Assembly: GCA_902774905.1 (NCBI GenBank)
Contig: CACYKF010000001.1
Location: 124,001 to 188,000 of the forward strand
DNA length: 64,000 nucleotides
Direction: 5' to 3'
From: an uncultured bacterium
GTDB taxonomy: Bacteria; Cyanobacteriota; Vampirovibrionia; Gastranaerophilales; Gastranaerophilaceae
Every line of letters begins with the position of its first letter. Position 1 is the first letter of the stretch. Of the stretch, positions 6,354 to 15,521 are shown piece by piece. The translations under genes were made by a program, and so were the position numbers. The notes under the pieces were generated by a model, which saw only the letters and a list, made by a program, of their open reading frames with translations, did not search any database and had not been told where the DNA came from.

Positions 6354-7808
6354 ATGGTTGAACAAGAGTTAAGAGATAAATATGAAGTTGTTATAGGTCT
6401 TGAAGTTCACGCACAATTAAAGACTAAAACAAAGATTTTTGCGCCGGATAAAAACGAATTCGGTCAGGAACCTAACAGTTTGACAAGTCCGATTACTTTA
6501 GGTATGCCGGGGGTATTACCTGTTTTGAATAAAGAAGTTGTTAATATGGGAATTTTGGCAGGTTTGGCGTTGAATTGCGAAATCCCTGCAAGATGCAAAT
6601 TTGACAGAAAACAGTATTTTTATCCGGATTTGCCAAAAGGTTATCAGATTTCTCAATATGACGAGCCGATTTGTGTAAACGGTCATATTGATATCAACGG
6701 CAAAAGAATCGGTATTACAAGGGCGCATTTGGAAGAAGATGCAGGTAAACTTGTCCACGCAGGAGCAAACGGTCTTGCAGGTTCAATTTATTCATTAGTA
6801 GATTTGAACAGAGCAGGCACTCCGCTTTTAGAAATTGTATCAGAACCTGATATGCGCAGTCCGCAGGAAGCAAGAGCATATATGGAAGAACTTCGTGACA
6901 TTGTTCGCTATGCAGGGGTTTGTGACGGTAACTTAGAAGAAGGTTCAATGAGATGTGACGCTAATATCTCTATTATGCCAAAAGGTTCAAAAGAATTTGG
7001 AACAAGAGCGGAAATCAAGAACATTAACTCTTTTTCAGCATTAGAAAGAGCGTTGGAATACGAAATTGACCGCCAGATAGAACTTGTCGAAGATGGCGGT
7101 GAAGTTGTTCAGGAAACAAGACTTTGGAATGACGATACAAGAGAAACAAAATCAATGAGAAGTAAGGAAGATGCAAACGATTACCGTTATTTCCCTGAAC
7201 CTGATTTGATGCCGTTAGAAATTTCCCGAGAATGGGTTGAAGAAATCAGAGCAAAAATGCCCGAACTTCCAAAACAAAAACGAGAAAGATATCAAAGTTT
7301 AGGTTTGAGTGAGTATGATGCAAATGTTGTTGTCTCGCAAATGGAACTTGCAAAATTCTTTGATAAAGTTCTTGAACTCGGTGCAAATCCAAAAACTGCA
7401 GTAAATTTCTTAACCGGTGAAATTGCAGCATATTTAAAAGAAAATCATGTTGAAATCAATGAAACAAAATTGACTCCTGAAAATTTGGCAGAACTTATCG
7501 CCTTAATTGAAAAGGGAACAATATCAAATAATATCGGTAAGCAAATACTTGTTGAAGATATGATTACTAAAGGTGAAAAAGCAGCGGATATTGTAGAAAA
7601 GAAAGGTTTGAGCCAAATTAATGATGAGGGTGCAATTAAGGATATGGTTAAAAATATTGTTGAATCTCACCCGAAAGAAGTTGAAGCATACAAAAACGGA
7701 AGAACTAATCTTTTGGGATTCTTTGTCGGTCAGGTTATGAAAGAAACAAAAGGCAGAGCAAATCCGCAAACGGTTAATAAGTTTGTAAGAGAGTTTTTGG
7801 AAGGTTAG
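6354..7808 (+). CDS. gatB: Aspartyl/glutamyl-tRNA(Asn/Gln) amidotransferase subunit B
   Basis: The 484 aa product is full length for GatB. It begins YEVVIGLEVHAQLKTKTKIF and contains the signature DLPKGYQISQYDEPI and LNRAGTPLLEIVSEPD, followed by the C-terminal GatB/YqeY tRNA-binding domain ending in GRANPQTVNKFVREFL. GatB is the kinase/tRNA-binding subunit of GatCAB, which converts Glu-tRNA(Gln) and Asp-tRNA(Asn) to the correctly charged forms. A strong Shine-Dalgarno (AAGGAGAG) precedes ATG 6354. GatA and GatC are not in the window. A repeat directly follows the stop. Confidence 0.97.
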   Translation: MVEQELRDKYEVVIGLEVHAQLKTKTKIFAPDKNEFGQEPNSLTSPITLGMPGVLPVLNKEVVNMGILAGLALNCEIPARCKFDRKQYFYPDLPKGYQISQYDEPICVNGHIDINGKRIGITRAHLEEDAGKLVHAGANGLAGSIYSLVDLNRAGTPLLEIVSEPDMRSPQEARAYMEELRDIVRYAGVCDGNLEEGSMRCDANISIMPKGSKEFGTRAEIKNINSFSALERALEYEIDRQIELVEDGGEVVQETRLWNDDTRETKSMRSKEDANDYRYFPEPDLMPLEISREWVEEIRAKMPELPKQKRERYQSLGLSEYDANVVVSQMELAKFFDKVLELGANPKTAVNFLTGEIAAYLKENHVEINETKLTPENLAELIALIEKGTISNNIGKQILVEDMITKGEKAADIVEKKGLSQINDEGAIKDMVKNIVESHPKEVEAYKNGRTNLLGFFVGQVMKETKGRANPQTVNKFVREFLEG

Positions 7809-7814
7809 TTTACA

Positions 7815-7884
7815 GTCATTCTGAGGTGTTAGGTGTGAGATTCTTCGCATTGCTCAGAATTGACAAATAAGCCGAAGAATCTCA
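7815..7884. repeat. Palindromic dispersed repeat
   Basis: GAGATTCTTCG (7837-7847) and CGAAGAATCTC (7873-7883) are perfect 11-bp inverted arms, with an inner TTCTGAG/CTCAGAA pair. The style matches the B units at 5612-5907. It lies just before the SIS gene and could act as a transcript stabiliser or weak terminator for gatB. Confidence 0.65.
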
Positions 7885-7904
7885 TTTAAGCAAAGAGTTA
7901 TAGT

Positions 7905-8963
7905 ATGCCATTAATCAAACGAAAAAAATCTTCAATGGAAACTGAAATATTTGCGCAAAGTAAAATTTGTGAGCAAATTATAAGTGATTACATAAAAGAC
8001 GGGCAGATAAATATTGATGTTCCGCAAAATGTAAACCGTGTATTTCTTGTTGCAAGCGGTTCTTCTTATCATTGTGCAAGGTATTGCGCAAGTCTTTTAG
8101 GTTCGGTTGCTAATATTGAAGCAAGAGCAATTTATTCAAGCGAATTTTTGCTTCAGCCAAAAATTGCCGAAGGTGAAGATATTTTGTATATTTTCATTAC
8201 TCAGTCAGGTGAAACAACTGATACAAATTCGGCACTTTTAAGGGCAAAAGAACATGGTGTAAAAACTCTGTGTATAACAAACAAAGAAAATTCTTCAATC
8301 TGGAATGCAACACAATATCATGTAGCCTGCCATGCAGGGGAAGAAAAAAGCATTGCTGCAACTAAATCATTTACATCACAACTGCTTTGCGGTGCAATGC
8401 TTGTATTTAAACTTGCTCAAACCAAAGGAATTGATGTTACCGATTTGGTTCGAGATTTGAACGATATTCCGGATGTAATTAATAGCGCATACAAGGTTCA
8501 TTCTAAAATTAAGCAGGCAGCAAGATTTTTGGCTCGTTACAAAAGTATTGTTATGAGCGCTGATGGTGAGATGTATGCTTTTGCAAAAGAAGCATCTTTA
8601 AAGATTAAAGAAACATCTTATATCAACACTTGTTCTTATATTTTAGGCGAATTTATGCATGGTCATGTTGCGGTGTTGAATAATGCAAAAAGCGCAATGA
8701 TTTATATTGCAAATGATGATTTGAATTATACTGCGGTAAAAAATCTCAATAACATAAAAGAAAATTATAAACCTCCGATTTGTATAATCGGAAACCGGAC
8801 AAATCAGATTAAATCTACTTATAATCTTAATGTAGATTGTTCAAAACCGATTATAAAAACATTCGGAATTTTGGTTATAATTCAACTTCTTGCGCTTGAA
8901 ATTGCCCTAAAACTTCATCGTGATGTCGATAAACCCCATGGATTAAATAAAGTTGTAAAATAA
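7905..8963 (+). CDS. Double SIS-domain protein (GlmS isomerase-like, no glutaminase domain)
   Basis: The 352 aa protein has two SIS sugar-phosphate domains: LVASGSSYHCARY near residue 45 and ITQSGETTDTNSA near 95, then a second SIS with AKEASLKIKETSYI and LGEFMHGHVAVL. The C-terminal RDVDKPHGLNKVVK resembles the GlmS end. The N-terminal class II glutaminase domain of true GlmS is absent. It could isomerise or deaminate an amino-sugar phosphate, or use free ammonia or a partner. The start ATG 7905 follows a weak AAAGAG; ATG 7935 (ETEIF) is an alternative closer to the canonical family start. It is monocistronic and flanked by repeats. Confidence 0.85.
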   Translation: MPLIKRKKSSMETEIFAQSKICEQIISDYIKDGQINIDVPQNVNRVFLVASGSSYHCARYCASLLGSVANIEARAIYSSEFLLQPKIAEGEDILYIFITQSGETTDTNSALLRAKEHGVKTLCITNKENSSIWNATQYHVACHAGEEKSIAATKSFTSQLLCGAMLVFKLAQTKGIDVTDLVRDLNDIPDVINSAYKVHSKIKQAARFLARYKSIVMSADGEMYAFAKEASLKIKETSYINTCSYILGEFMHGHVAVLNNAKSAMIYIANDDLNYTAVKNLNNIKENYKPPICIIGNRTNQIKSTYNLNVDCSKPIIKTFGILVIIQLLALEIALKLHRDVDKPHGLNKVVK

Positions 8964-9001
8964 CGATTTTAACCTGCGCAAAAATTTTTTTTACAGGTTT
9001 T

Positions 9002-9016
9002 ACTGATATTATCAGT
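9002..9016. promoter_or_regulatory. Perfect 7-bp palindrome upstream of the 9034 gene
   Basis: ACTGATA T TATCAGT lies just upstream of the ribosome-binding site of the 9034 gene. It could be an operator or a small leader hairpin. AACCTG/CAGGTT arms around a T-run just before it may end the SIS transcript. Confidence 0.35.
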
Positions 9017-9033
9017 AGCGAAAAGGAGTAACC

Positions 9034-9837
9034 ATGTTTAAAATTAATTCAGTTCCAAAAGAACCTGTAAGACGACTGTTTACCGGTGGCTTTTCTCAAA
9101 TGGGTGTAGTAAAAAGAGATATTGACCGTCGAACATATAATGTATTACAAGATAATATAGATTATTATGCGGATAAAATTCCTGAAGTAAAACAGTTTGC
9201 AAAAGAATTAAAAACTCTGAATCCAAAAGATTTGGGCACAATTTGTGATACTTTGGAATTGAACAGTTATCACGCATTATTAACTAAAGTTGAAGCAAAT
9301 GTAGATAAAGCATATTCCAAAACTCTCAGAGAAAAACTTATCCCACAAATGGTAAAGGCATCAAAAGAAAATCCTGAAGGTATGGATTTAATAAATGCAA
9401 TTATAAATAATACGGATTCAACGACTTCAAAATACGCATTACATGTAATGTCCGGCGGAGTTTTGAATGATAAATCTCTTGCTCATCAAATGGCTGCAAC
9501 TACAAAAGTTGTCCCTGATATTGCAAAAGAAACTCTAAGTGGCGGATATACAATGGACTTGTCAAAGCAAGAGTCCTTTATGAGTTTAATAAAATCAATG
9601 GTAAATAAAGATACTAAATCAGACAAAATTACATCTTTATTCAGAGATGTTGTACCTTTTACTGAAAAAAGACCTGAGACTTTTGAAATAGATGTTTTGG
9701 GTTATCTGACTTCTAAAGCAGATGTAGAAGATGTCAGAGCAAGATTGAAAATGCTTCCAAAGGTTCTTGAAGGTATCGGAGATAAATTTAAAGATTTTGA
9801 TTTGGTAAAATATTTAACAAAATCGGATAAAGTATGA
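9034..9837 (+). CDS. Uncharacterised lineage-specific protein (MFKINS N-terminus)
   Basis: I do not recognise a family for this 267 aa protein. It is mostly helical and charged, has no signal peptide or membrane segment, and begins MFKINSVPKE, a start shared with the unrelated protein at 26160. The N-terminal 20 residues also include FTGGFSQMG. AAAGGAG stands 7 nt before ATG 9034. The next small gene starts 13 nt after its stop and has its own Shine-Dalgarno, so the two are probably an operon. The function is unknown; a cytoplasmic structural or scaffold role is only a guess. Confidence 0.7.
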   Translation: MFKINSVPKEPVRRLFTGGFSQMGVVKRDIDRRTYNVLQDNIDYYADKIPEVKQFAKELKTLNPKDLGTICDTLELNSYHALLTKVEANVDKAYSKTLREKLIPQMVKASKENPEGMDLINAIINNTDSTTSKYALHVMSGGVLNDKSLAHQMAATTKVVPDIAKETLSGGYTMDLSKQESFMSLIKSMVNKDTKSDKITSLFRDVVPFTEKRPETFEIDVLGYLTSKADVEDVRARLKMLPKVLEGIGDKFKDFDLVKYLTKSDKV

Positions 9838-9850
9838 GGAAAGGCAAAAT

Positions 9851-10132
9851 ATGAATATACAATCAGTTTCATTGGCACAATCAAATTTTACTTCTAATAG
9901 TTCACGCAGAAATAATGCTGACCGAGTGGCGACTTTGCAGGATTTATACGAAATGGAAGACCGTATTATTGCAAATCAGTCAGAACTTATAAAAAATCAA
10001 AATGAAATGTTAGGTAAAACTCTGCAATCAATGATAAAACACATTAATGGTGTGGGTGCTTATTTGTCCGTACCGGAATATAATGAAGCAATGGATAATG
10101 CCTCATTATTGAAACTGAATGTAAATGCATAA
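9851..10132 (+). CDS. Small uncharacterised coiled-coil protein
   Basis: This 93 aa protein has a disordered N-terminus with Ser and Asn (SNFTSNSSRRNNA) and a central helical stretch (LQDLYEMEDRIIANQSELIK) likely to form a coiled coil. GAGGAAAGG precedes ATG 9851. It follows the 9034 gene closely and ends before a bidirectional terminator. I recognise no homologue. Confidence 0.65.
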   Translation: MNIQSVSLAQSNFTSNSSRRNNADRVATLQDLYEMEDRIIANQSELIKNQNEMLGKTLQSMIKHINGVGAYLSVPEYNEAMDNASLLKLNVNA

Positions 10133-10158
10133 ATTAAAAACATTTAAGTTTTAGAAAT

Positions 10159-10195
10159 AAAAAACGGACATATCATAAGATATGCCCGTTTTTTG
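10159..10195. terminator. Bidirectional terminator between convergent genes
   Basis: AAAACGGACATATC and GATATGCCCGTTTT form a stem with one mismatch around ATAA, flanked by A and T runs. It serves the 9034-9851 operon (+) and gap (-). Confidence 0.85.
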
Positions 10196-10220
10196 TAAAT
10201 TGGGGTTTTACCCCTACACA

Positions 10221-11225
10221 TTATAATTTAGAAGCAACCATGTAAGTTGTTTCAGCAAGTCTTGTTGAATAACCCATTTCGTTATCGTACCAAGAAATGA
10301 TTTTAACCTGATTACCACCCATTACACGAGTTAATAATCCGTCAACTGTTGAAGATTGTGAAGTACCAACATAATCTGAAGATACTAACGGTTCTTCTGT
10401 ATAGCAAAGAACATGACCGTCAGCGCCTGCTTTTAATGCTGCGTTAACTTCTTCAACTGTAACATCTTTTGAAAGTTCGAATACAACATCAACTAATGAA
10501 ACATCAGGAGTAGGAACTCTCATAGCGAAACCGTCCAATTTACCTTTCAATTGAGGTAAAACCAAAGCAACTGCTTTTGCAGCACCTGTTTTTGTAGGAC
10601 AAATGTTAAGAGCACCTGCTCTTGCTCTACGAGGATCTTTATGACCTGCGTCTAATATTCTTTGGTCGCCTGTGTAAGAGTGAACAGTTGTCATCAAACC
10701 TTTAACGATACCAAATTTTTCATCAATAACTTTAGCAACAGGAGCCAAGCAGTTAGTTGTGCAAGATGCCATTGAAATTACATTGTGTTTAGTTGTATCG
10801 TATTCTTTGTCGTTTACACCTAAAACGATTGTAATATCTTCGTTAGTTGCAGGAGCAGAAATGATAACTTTCTTAGCACCTGCATCAATGTGAGCATGCG
10901 CTTTTGTTGCATCTGTGAAGAAACCTGTTGATTCAACAACAACTTCTACACCCAAATCTTTCCAAGGAAGTTGAGCGGGGTCTTTTTCTGCGAAGAATTT
11001 GATTTTTTTACCGTTAACGATAATACCTTCATCGTATGCTTCAACTGTTCCGTCAAATTTACCCATAACAGAGTCATATTTGAAAATTCTTGCAGCATCT
11101 TCCGGCTTCAAACCAGGGTCATTGATTGCTACATAATTGATTTTGTCAAAAATACCTTCTCTGATTGCGGCTCTTAAAGTATTTCTACCGATTCTGCCGA
11201 ATCCGTTAATTGCTACGTTTACCAT
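10221..11225 (-). CDS. gap: Glyceraldehyde-3-phosphate dehydrogenase, type I
   Basis: The 334 aa product begins VNVAINGFGRIGRNTLRA and carries the catalytic SMASCTTNCLAP (active-site Cys), TTVHSYTGDQ, RRARAGALNICPT and ISWYDNEMGYS. It catalyses the phosphorylating oxidation of glyceraldehyde 3-phosphate in glycolysis. The Rossmann end of strand 2 reads AINDP, which is typical of NAD-dependent enzymes. AAGGAGT lies 7-8 nt before ATG 11225. It is a single gene with its own promoter and a shared terminator. tpiA is in the window at 28971, pgk is not. Confidence 0.98.
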   Translation of the reverse strand: MVNVAINGFGRIGRNTLRAAIREGIFDKINYVAINDPGLKPEDAARIFKYDSVMGKFDGTVEAYDEGIIVNGKKIKFFAEKDPAQLPWKDLGVEVVVESTGFFTDATKAHAHIDAGAKKVIISAPATNEDITIVLGVNDKEYDTTKHNVISMASCTTNCLAPVAKVIDEKFGIVKGLMTTVHSYTGDQRILDAGHKDPRRARAGALNICPTKTGAAKAVALVLPQLKGKLDGFAMRVPTPDVSLVDVVFELSKDVTVEEVNAALKAGADGHVLCYTEEPLVSSDYVGTSQSSTVDGLLTRVMGGNQVKIISWYDNEMGYSTRLAETTYMVASKL

Positions 11226-11261
11226 AATTTTTACTCCTTCTTATGTGTAACATATTCTACT

Positions 11262-11289
11262 ACTATAACATGTTTGATATTATCATCAA
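11262..11289 (-). promoter_or_regulatory. gap promoter
   Basis: On the minus strand, TTGATG (plus 11284-11289), a 16-nt spacer and TATAGT (plus 11262-11267) preceded by TG give an extended -10 promoter. The leader is about 30 nt and contains the Shine-Dalgarno. Confidence 0.5.
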
Positions 11290-11351
11290 CATATTTTGTA
11301 ATCAAGTAAAATTACGGTTTGAATAATTAAGATATTGTTAATATTTTATGT

Positions 11352-11357
11352 TAATAT
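11352..11357 (+). promoter_or_regulatory. -10 element of rsmI, predicted leaderless
   Basis: TAATAT is followed by 6 nt (ACCTAT) and the ATG at 11364. No Shine-Dalgarno precedes the start and no clear -35 is seen. Confidence 0.4.
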
Positions 11358-11363
11358 ACCTAT

Positions 11364-12176
11364 ATGAAAGAATATGATTTTTATATTGTTCCGACTCCAA
11401 TCGGAAATTTGGGCGATATTACTTTAAGAGCGATTGAAGTTTTGAAGTCGGTTGATTTAATTGCATGCGAAGATTCACGGGTTACTCAAAAACTCCTCAA
11501 TCATTTTGATATAAGAACAAAATGCCTTTCTTATCACAAGTACAATGAAAAAGAGAGGGTTGAACAAATTATAAAAACTCTTGAATCGGGGCAAAAAATG
11601 GCTCTTGTATCAGATGCCGGAACTCCGTTGATTTGCGATCCGGGAAGTGTAATTGTAAAGGAATTAAGAAATCGTGGGTTTAGTGTTACATCTTTACCCG
11701 GCGCCAACGCAATAGCAACTTTCCTTTCACAGATTTCAAGAGAAGATGAATGTTTTAGTTTTGTTGGTTTTTTACCCAAAACAGAACAAAAAATTCAAAA
11801 ACTTGTAACGGATTATGAAGACAAAGATTTTATTTTTTATGAATCCCCAAACAGAATTTTGCAAACATTGAATATTATAAAATCAGTTCGTGCAGATGCA
11901 CAAATCGCAATAGGCAGAGAACTGACAAAAATGTTTGAAGAAGTTTTGGTGGGTAATATCGATAATATCATTGGACATTTTGTTAAAAATCAGCCAAAAG
12001 GTGAGTTTGTTGTGATGGTGTTCAGAAAAGATAATATTTCTGATGAAAATGAAATACAAAAGAGAGTAAAAGTCTTAAAAGACAAAGGTTTTAGCCCAAA
12101 AGATATTTCGGTAATTTTATCAGAATTATACGAATATAATAAAAATAGTGTGTATAAAATTTCTATTGGTAAATAA
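11364..12176 (+). CDS. rsmI: 16S rRNA (cytidine1402-2'-O)-methyltransferase
   Basis: The 270 aa product has the tetrapyrrole methylase fold of RsmI: YIVPTPIGNLGDITLRA at the N-terminus, CEDSRVTQKLL, ALVSDAGTPLICDPG, LPGANAIATFLS, VGFLPK and FYESPNRI. RsmI uses SAM to methylate the ribose of C1402 in the ribosomal decoding centre, together with RsmH. The C-terminal region after about residue 225 (KDKGFSPKDISVILSELY) matches the family's HTH-like end. The start ATG 11364 has no Shine-Dalgarno but sits 6 nt after a -10-like hexamer. Confidence 0.95.
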   Translation: MKEYDFYIVPTPIGNLGDITLRAIEVLKSVDLIACEDSRVTQKLLNHFDIRTKCLSYHKYNEKERVEQIIKTLESGQKMALVSDAGTPLICDPGSVIVKELRNRGFSVTSLPGANAIATFLSQISREDECFSFVGFLPKTEQKIQKLVTDYEDKDFIFYESPNRILQTLNIIKSVRADAQIAIGRELTKMFEEVLVGNIDNIIGHFVKNQPKGEFVVMVFRKDNISDENEIQKRVKVLKDKGFSPKDISVILSELYEYNKNSVYKISIGK

Positions 12177-12208
12177 GTTGTAAAATATTTTACTTTTTTC
12201 GTAAATTT

Positions 12209-12218
12209 ATGCTAAAAT
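12209..12218 (+). promoter_or_regulatory. bamA promoter, extended -10
   Basis: TGCTAAAAT gives an extended -10 about 40 nt upstream of the TTG start, with TTTACT about 18 nt further up as a possible -35. Confidence 0.45.
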
Positions 12219-12257
12219 TTTAGTGGAGAGAAGTGATAGTTTTAAGGGAATGTATTT

Positions 12258-14249
12258 TTGAATTTTAGTTCGCTGAAAAAGATTTTATTAGCAATATTGC
12301 TGGTTTCACTCACGCAGACCTGTGCATATTCAATTGATGATGTATGGGGCTCAAGCATGGGTATAACTGAAGATGCTATAAAACAGAATACGACTACAAA
12401 TACTATCTTTGATGCTTCAGATGTTCCGAGTTTAAGAACAGAAACTTCTGCTCCCGAAGTTAACCCCGATGTTTTACCAACCCCTGTTATTTCTCAAGAA
12501 AAAACTATCAAAAGCATTGAATTTATGGGCTTGAACTCTCTTAGTCAGGAAGAAATTTTATCCCAAATGAAAATGAAGGTTGGTGAACCGTATAATCGTT
12601 CAGATATGCAGGATGATTTAAAAACTATCTATGAAACGGGTTATTTTTCGGAAAGGATGAAGGCTATTCCGACAAATAATGATGACGGTACGATTACTAT
12701 TAAAATTATTGTAGAAGAAAATATTTCTGTTAAAGATTTTACAATAGACGGCAATACAGTAATTTCTACCGAAGATATTCTTTCAAAACTTGAAGAAATG
12801 AAGGGAAAACCCCAGAATATTGCGAAAATAAATGAGGCCATTACAAAGATTCAGGATTTATACATGCAGAAAGGTTACATTCTCTCCCGAATTGCCTCAG
12901 TAACTGATGACCCCGATGGTACAATTAATATTGTTATCAAAGAAGGTGTCATTGATAAAATCATGATTGAAGGCAACGAAAAGACAAAAGATTATGTCGT
13001 TGCCAGAAACATTTTAACAGAGCCGGGCATGGTTTATAACGAAAACATGATTAAAGAAGATCTTGTCCGTTTGTATGCTACTCAGGCATTTAAAGATGTA
13101 ACAAGAGAGATTGAACCCAGTGCAGATGTTGAAGATGCTTATGATATAACAATAAAAATTAAAGAACAAAGAACGGCAAGTGTGTCTGTAGGTGGTGGTC
13201 TTGATACGGCAACCGGTCTTTTCGGTTCTTTGGGGATAAGTGAAAATAATTTCCGCGGCAGAGCCGAAAGAATTTCTTTGACAGGCTTGGCTGGTACCGG
13301 TGTTATTATGAACGATAATTCTGTCGTAAATCACATGAATATTCAGGCAGAATTGAGTTATTTCAAACCTTATTTCTTTAACTCTGATACTTCGCTTAAT
13401 ACCAGATTGTTCTTTAGAGATTTTGGTTCTTATCAGGTCCCGATGGCTATTGAACAGAGATTTGGCGGAGAATTTACAGTTGCGCATAAATTCAAAAGAA
13501 ATCGTCATACAACGGCAACTTTTGGCTTGGGTGTGGAAAATATCAATGTTAAAGAGGGTGACAGAAAGAAAATCACAAGTTTGTATGAAAAATATAATGT
13601 TCCTTTATCGGAACGTGCAAAACAACTTGAAGGTGGTTTGTTCCTGTCTTTGAGTCCTGCATTATTGTATGATACAAGGGATTCTGCAACAATTACCCGT
13701 CATGGTACGATGGCAAGTTTAAGATTTGATGAAAATATTGGGCTGAACGGTTTGAATAAAACAAACGGCAAATTGACCGGTATGATAAAACAATATATTC
13801 CGATTGCAAAGAAATCTTCTTTCTCTTTGACTGTAAAAGGTGGCGGTGCAATTCATGGAAATATTCCTGAAGTTATGGCGTATCGTTTAGGTGGTCCGTA
13901 TTCTATCAGAGGTTTCAAAATGAGCGGTGTTGGTACGGGTAATGCATTCATAATGGGTTCTGCCGAATTTGCAACTCCAATTCCGTTTATGGACAGAACA
14001 AGAATTGCATTCCTGAACAACCTGAGATTTACAATGTGGGTTGATGCAGGTAAAGTGTTTAATTCTACTGTTTCGGATAAAATTTATGACAGACCTATGT
14101 ACGCTATATCAGCAGGTGTTGGTTTGAAGGTATTTATTCCGGGCATGGGGCCGTTATCAATTGACTATGGTATTCCGCTCACAAATCCGGGGCGTAACGG
14201 TTCTAAAAGCGGTTACTTTACCTTTGGTGTAGGCGATTTGATGTACTAA
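12258..14249 (+). CDS. bamA: Outer-membrane assembly factor BamA (Omp85)
   Basis: The 663 aa product has a signal peptide (residues 1-25, ending TCAYS), about three POTRA domains in residues 90-330 (IKSIEFMGLNSLSQEEIL, VKDFTIDGNTVISTEDIL, IDKIMIEGNEKTKDYV) and a C-terminal 16-strand barrel. The barrel has the Omp85 loop motif PYSIRGF near residue 548. BamA folds and inserts outer-membrane proteins, so the cell is diderm. The number of POTRAs fits cyanobacterial Omp85 rather than the five of proteobacteria. The start is TTG 12258 with TAAGGGA 8 nt upstream. The Skp-like gene follows with its own promoter, as in many diderms. Confidence 0.95.
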   Translation: MNFSSLKKILLAILLVSLTQTCAYSIDDVWGSSMGITEDAIKQNTTTNTIFDASDVPSLRTETSAPEVNPDVLPTPVISQEKTIKSIEFMGLNSLSQEEILSQMKMKVGEPYNRSDMQDDLKTIYETGYFSERMKAIPTNNDDGTITIKIIVEENISVKDFTIDGNTVISTEDILSKLEEMKGKPQNIAKINEAITKIQDLYMQKGYILSRIASVTDDPDGTINIVIKEGVIDKIMIEGNEKTKDYVVARNILTEPGMVYNENMIKEDLVRLYATQAFKDVTREIEPSADVEDAYDITIKIKEQRTASVSVGGGLDTATGLFGSLGISENNFRGRAERISLTGLAGTGVIMNDNSVVNHMNIQAELSYFKPYFFNSDTSLNTRLFFRDFGSYQVPMAIEQRFGGEFTVAHKFKRNRHTTATFGLGVENINVKEGDRKKITSLYEKYNVPLSERAKQLEGGLFLSLSPALLYDTRDSATITRHGTMASLRFDENIGLNGLNKTNGKLTGMIKQYIPIAKKSSFSLTVKGGGAIHGNIPEVMAYRLGGPYSIRGFKMSGVGTGNAFIMGSAEFATPIPFMDRTRIAFLNNLRFTMWVDAGKVFNSTVSDKIYDRPMYAISAGVGLKVFIPGMGPLSIDYGIPLTNPGRNGSKSGYFTFGVGDLMY

Positions 14250-14252
14250 TAC

Positions 14253-14280
14253 TTGAAAATTTTGAACAAATTATTATAAT
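14253..14280 (+). promoter_or_regulatory. Promoter of the skp/ompH-like gene
   Basis: TTGAAA, a 16-nt spacer and TATAAT lie just after the bamA stop. Confidence 0.6.
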
Positions 14281-14307
14281 AAATGAATATAAAATAGTGG
14301 AGGTTGT

Positions 14308-14757
14308 ATGAAAAATTTAAAATTAATGGCTTTATTAGCGGTTGCAGGTGTTGCATTGACCTGCTCAAATGCTGCAAATGCGGAAGTAGGTTACATTGAT
14401 TATCAAAGAGTTTTGGAAAGTTATCCTGCTGCGCAGTCTGCAGTAAAAGAAATTGATGCAAAAACTCTTGAACTTCAGCAATATATGCTTGAACAGGAAA
14501 AACAGTATAAGAATTTGTCAACTCCTTTGCAGAAACAAAATTTTGAAAATCAGGCTGCTAATACTTTAAAATCAAAACAAGAAGCATTGATGAAACTGCA
14601 AAGAGATAAAGAAAACCAAATTATGACTCAGATTCAGGGCGCAGCAAAACAGGTTATGGTTGCACAAAGGCTTGATGCAATTCTGTCTGATCAGGTTGTA
14701 TTTGTCGGCGGAGTTGATGTAACTGATCAGGTTATTTCAAAATTAAAAGGACAATAA
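14308..14757 (+). CDS. OmpH/Skp-family periplasmic chaperone
   Basis: The 149 aa product has a signal peptide (MKNLKLMALLAVAGVALTC, cleavage about AANA-EVG) followed by VGYIDYQRVLESYP, the characteristic start of mature OmpH proteins, and then a long Gln/Lys-rich coiled coil (residues about 45-115). Skp-like trimers carry unfolded outer-membrane proteins to BamA. The position directly after bamA supports this. GTGGAGG lies 5 nt before ATG 14308. The udp start codon directly follows its stop. Confidence 0.88.
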   Translation: MKNLKLMALLAVAGVALTCSNAANAEVGYIDYQRVLESYPAAQSAVKEIDAKTLELQQYMLEQEKQYKNLSTPLQKQNFENQAANTLKSKQEALMKLQRDKENQIMTQIQGAAKQVMVAQRLDAILSDQVVFVGGVDVTDQVISKLKGQ

Positions 14758-15516
14758 ATGAATTATACCGAAGACGGCAGACAGTATCATATAGGGTTAA
14801 AGGAAGGGGAAGTAGGAAAGTATGTTATACTCCCCGGAGACCCAAAAAGATGCGAGAAAATAGCGCAATTTTTTGAAAACCCTGTAAAAGTTGCGGACAG
14901 TCGTGAATATGTCACTTATACCGGTTATGTTGACGGGGAAAAAGTCAGTGTAACTTCAACGGGTATTGGTGGTCCGTCTGCAGCGATTGCACTTGAAGAA
15001 CTTGTGAAATGCGGAGCACAAACTTTTATCCGTGTCGGTACTTGTGGTGGAATTGATACAAATGTAAAAGGCGGAGATATCGTCATTGCAACAGGTGCAA
15101 TTCGTGCCGAAGGTACAAGCAGAGAATATGCACCGATTGAATTTCCTGCCGTTGCTAATCTTGATGTTGTAAATTCGCTTGTAGAAAGTGCAAAGAAATT
15201 AGGCTTTGATTATCATACGGGAGTCGTTCAGTGCAAAGATTCTTTTTATGGGCAGCATTGTCCTGACAGAATGCCTGTTTCAAACGAATTGATAAATCGT
15301 TGGGAAGCATGGAAGCGTATGGGGTGCCTTGCTTCGGAAATGGAATCTGCGGCATTATTTATTGTTGCGAGTTATTTAAGAGTAAAAATCGGTTCGGTTT
15401 TTCTTGTTGTTGCTAATCAGGAGCGTGAGAAAGAGGGGTTGGAAAATCCTGTTGTTCATGACACTGAAAAGGCTATTAAAACAGCGATAGAGGCTATAAA
15501 AATTTTAAAAGGGTAA
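14758..15516 (+). CDS. udp: Uridine phosphorylase
   Basis: The 252 aa product is a nucleoside phosphorylase-I family member: [14 protein letters not shown] (phosphate-binding GD), [33 protein letters not shown] and [12 protein letters not shown] (ribose-binding Glu-Met-Glu). The combination of FYGQ and the length is typical of uridine phosphorylase, which splits uridine into uracil and ribose 1-phosphate for salvage. ATG 14758 is adjacent to the skp stop, so the two are translationally linked. Specificity for uridine over other nucleosides is inferred. Confidence 0.93.
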   Translation: MNYTEDGRQYHIGLKEGEVGKYVILPGDPKRCEKIAQFFENPVKVADSREYVTYTGYVDGEKVSVTSTGIGGPSAAIALEELVKCGAQTFIRVGTCGGIDTNVKGGDIVIATGAIRAEGTSREYAPIEFPAVANLDVVNSLVESAKKLGFDYHTGVVQCKDSFYGQHCPDRMPVSNELINRWEAWKRMGCLASEMESAALFIVASYLRVKIGSVFLVVANQEREKEGLENPVVHDTEKAIKTAIEAIKILKG

Positions 15517-15521
15517 AAATT

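Noticed and set aside
13014-13508. Minus-strand coding region inside bamA
   Set aside because: Shadow of the bamA frame; composition and codon periodicity follow bamA, and no start signals.
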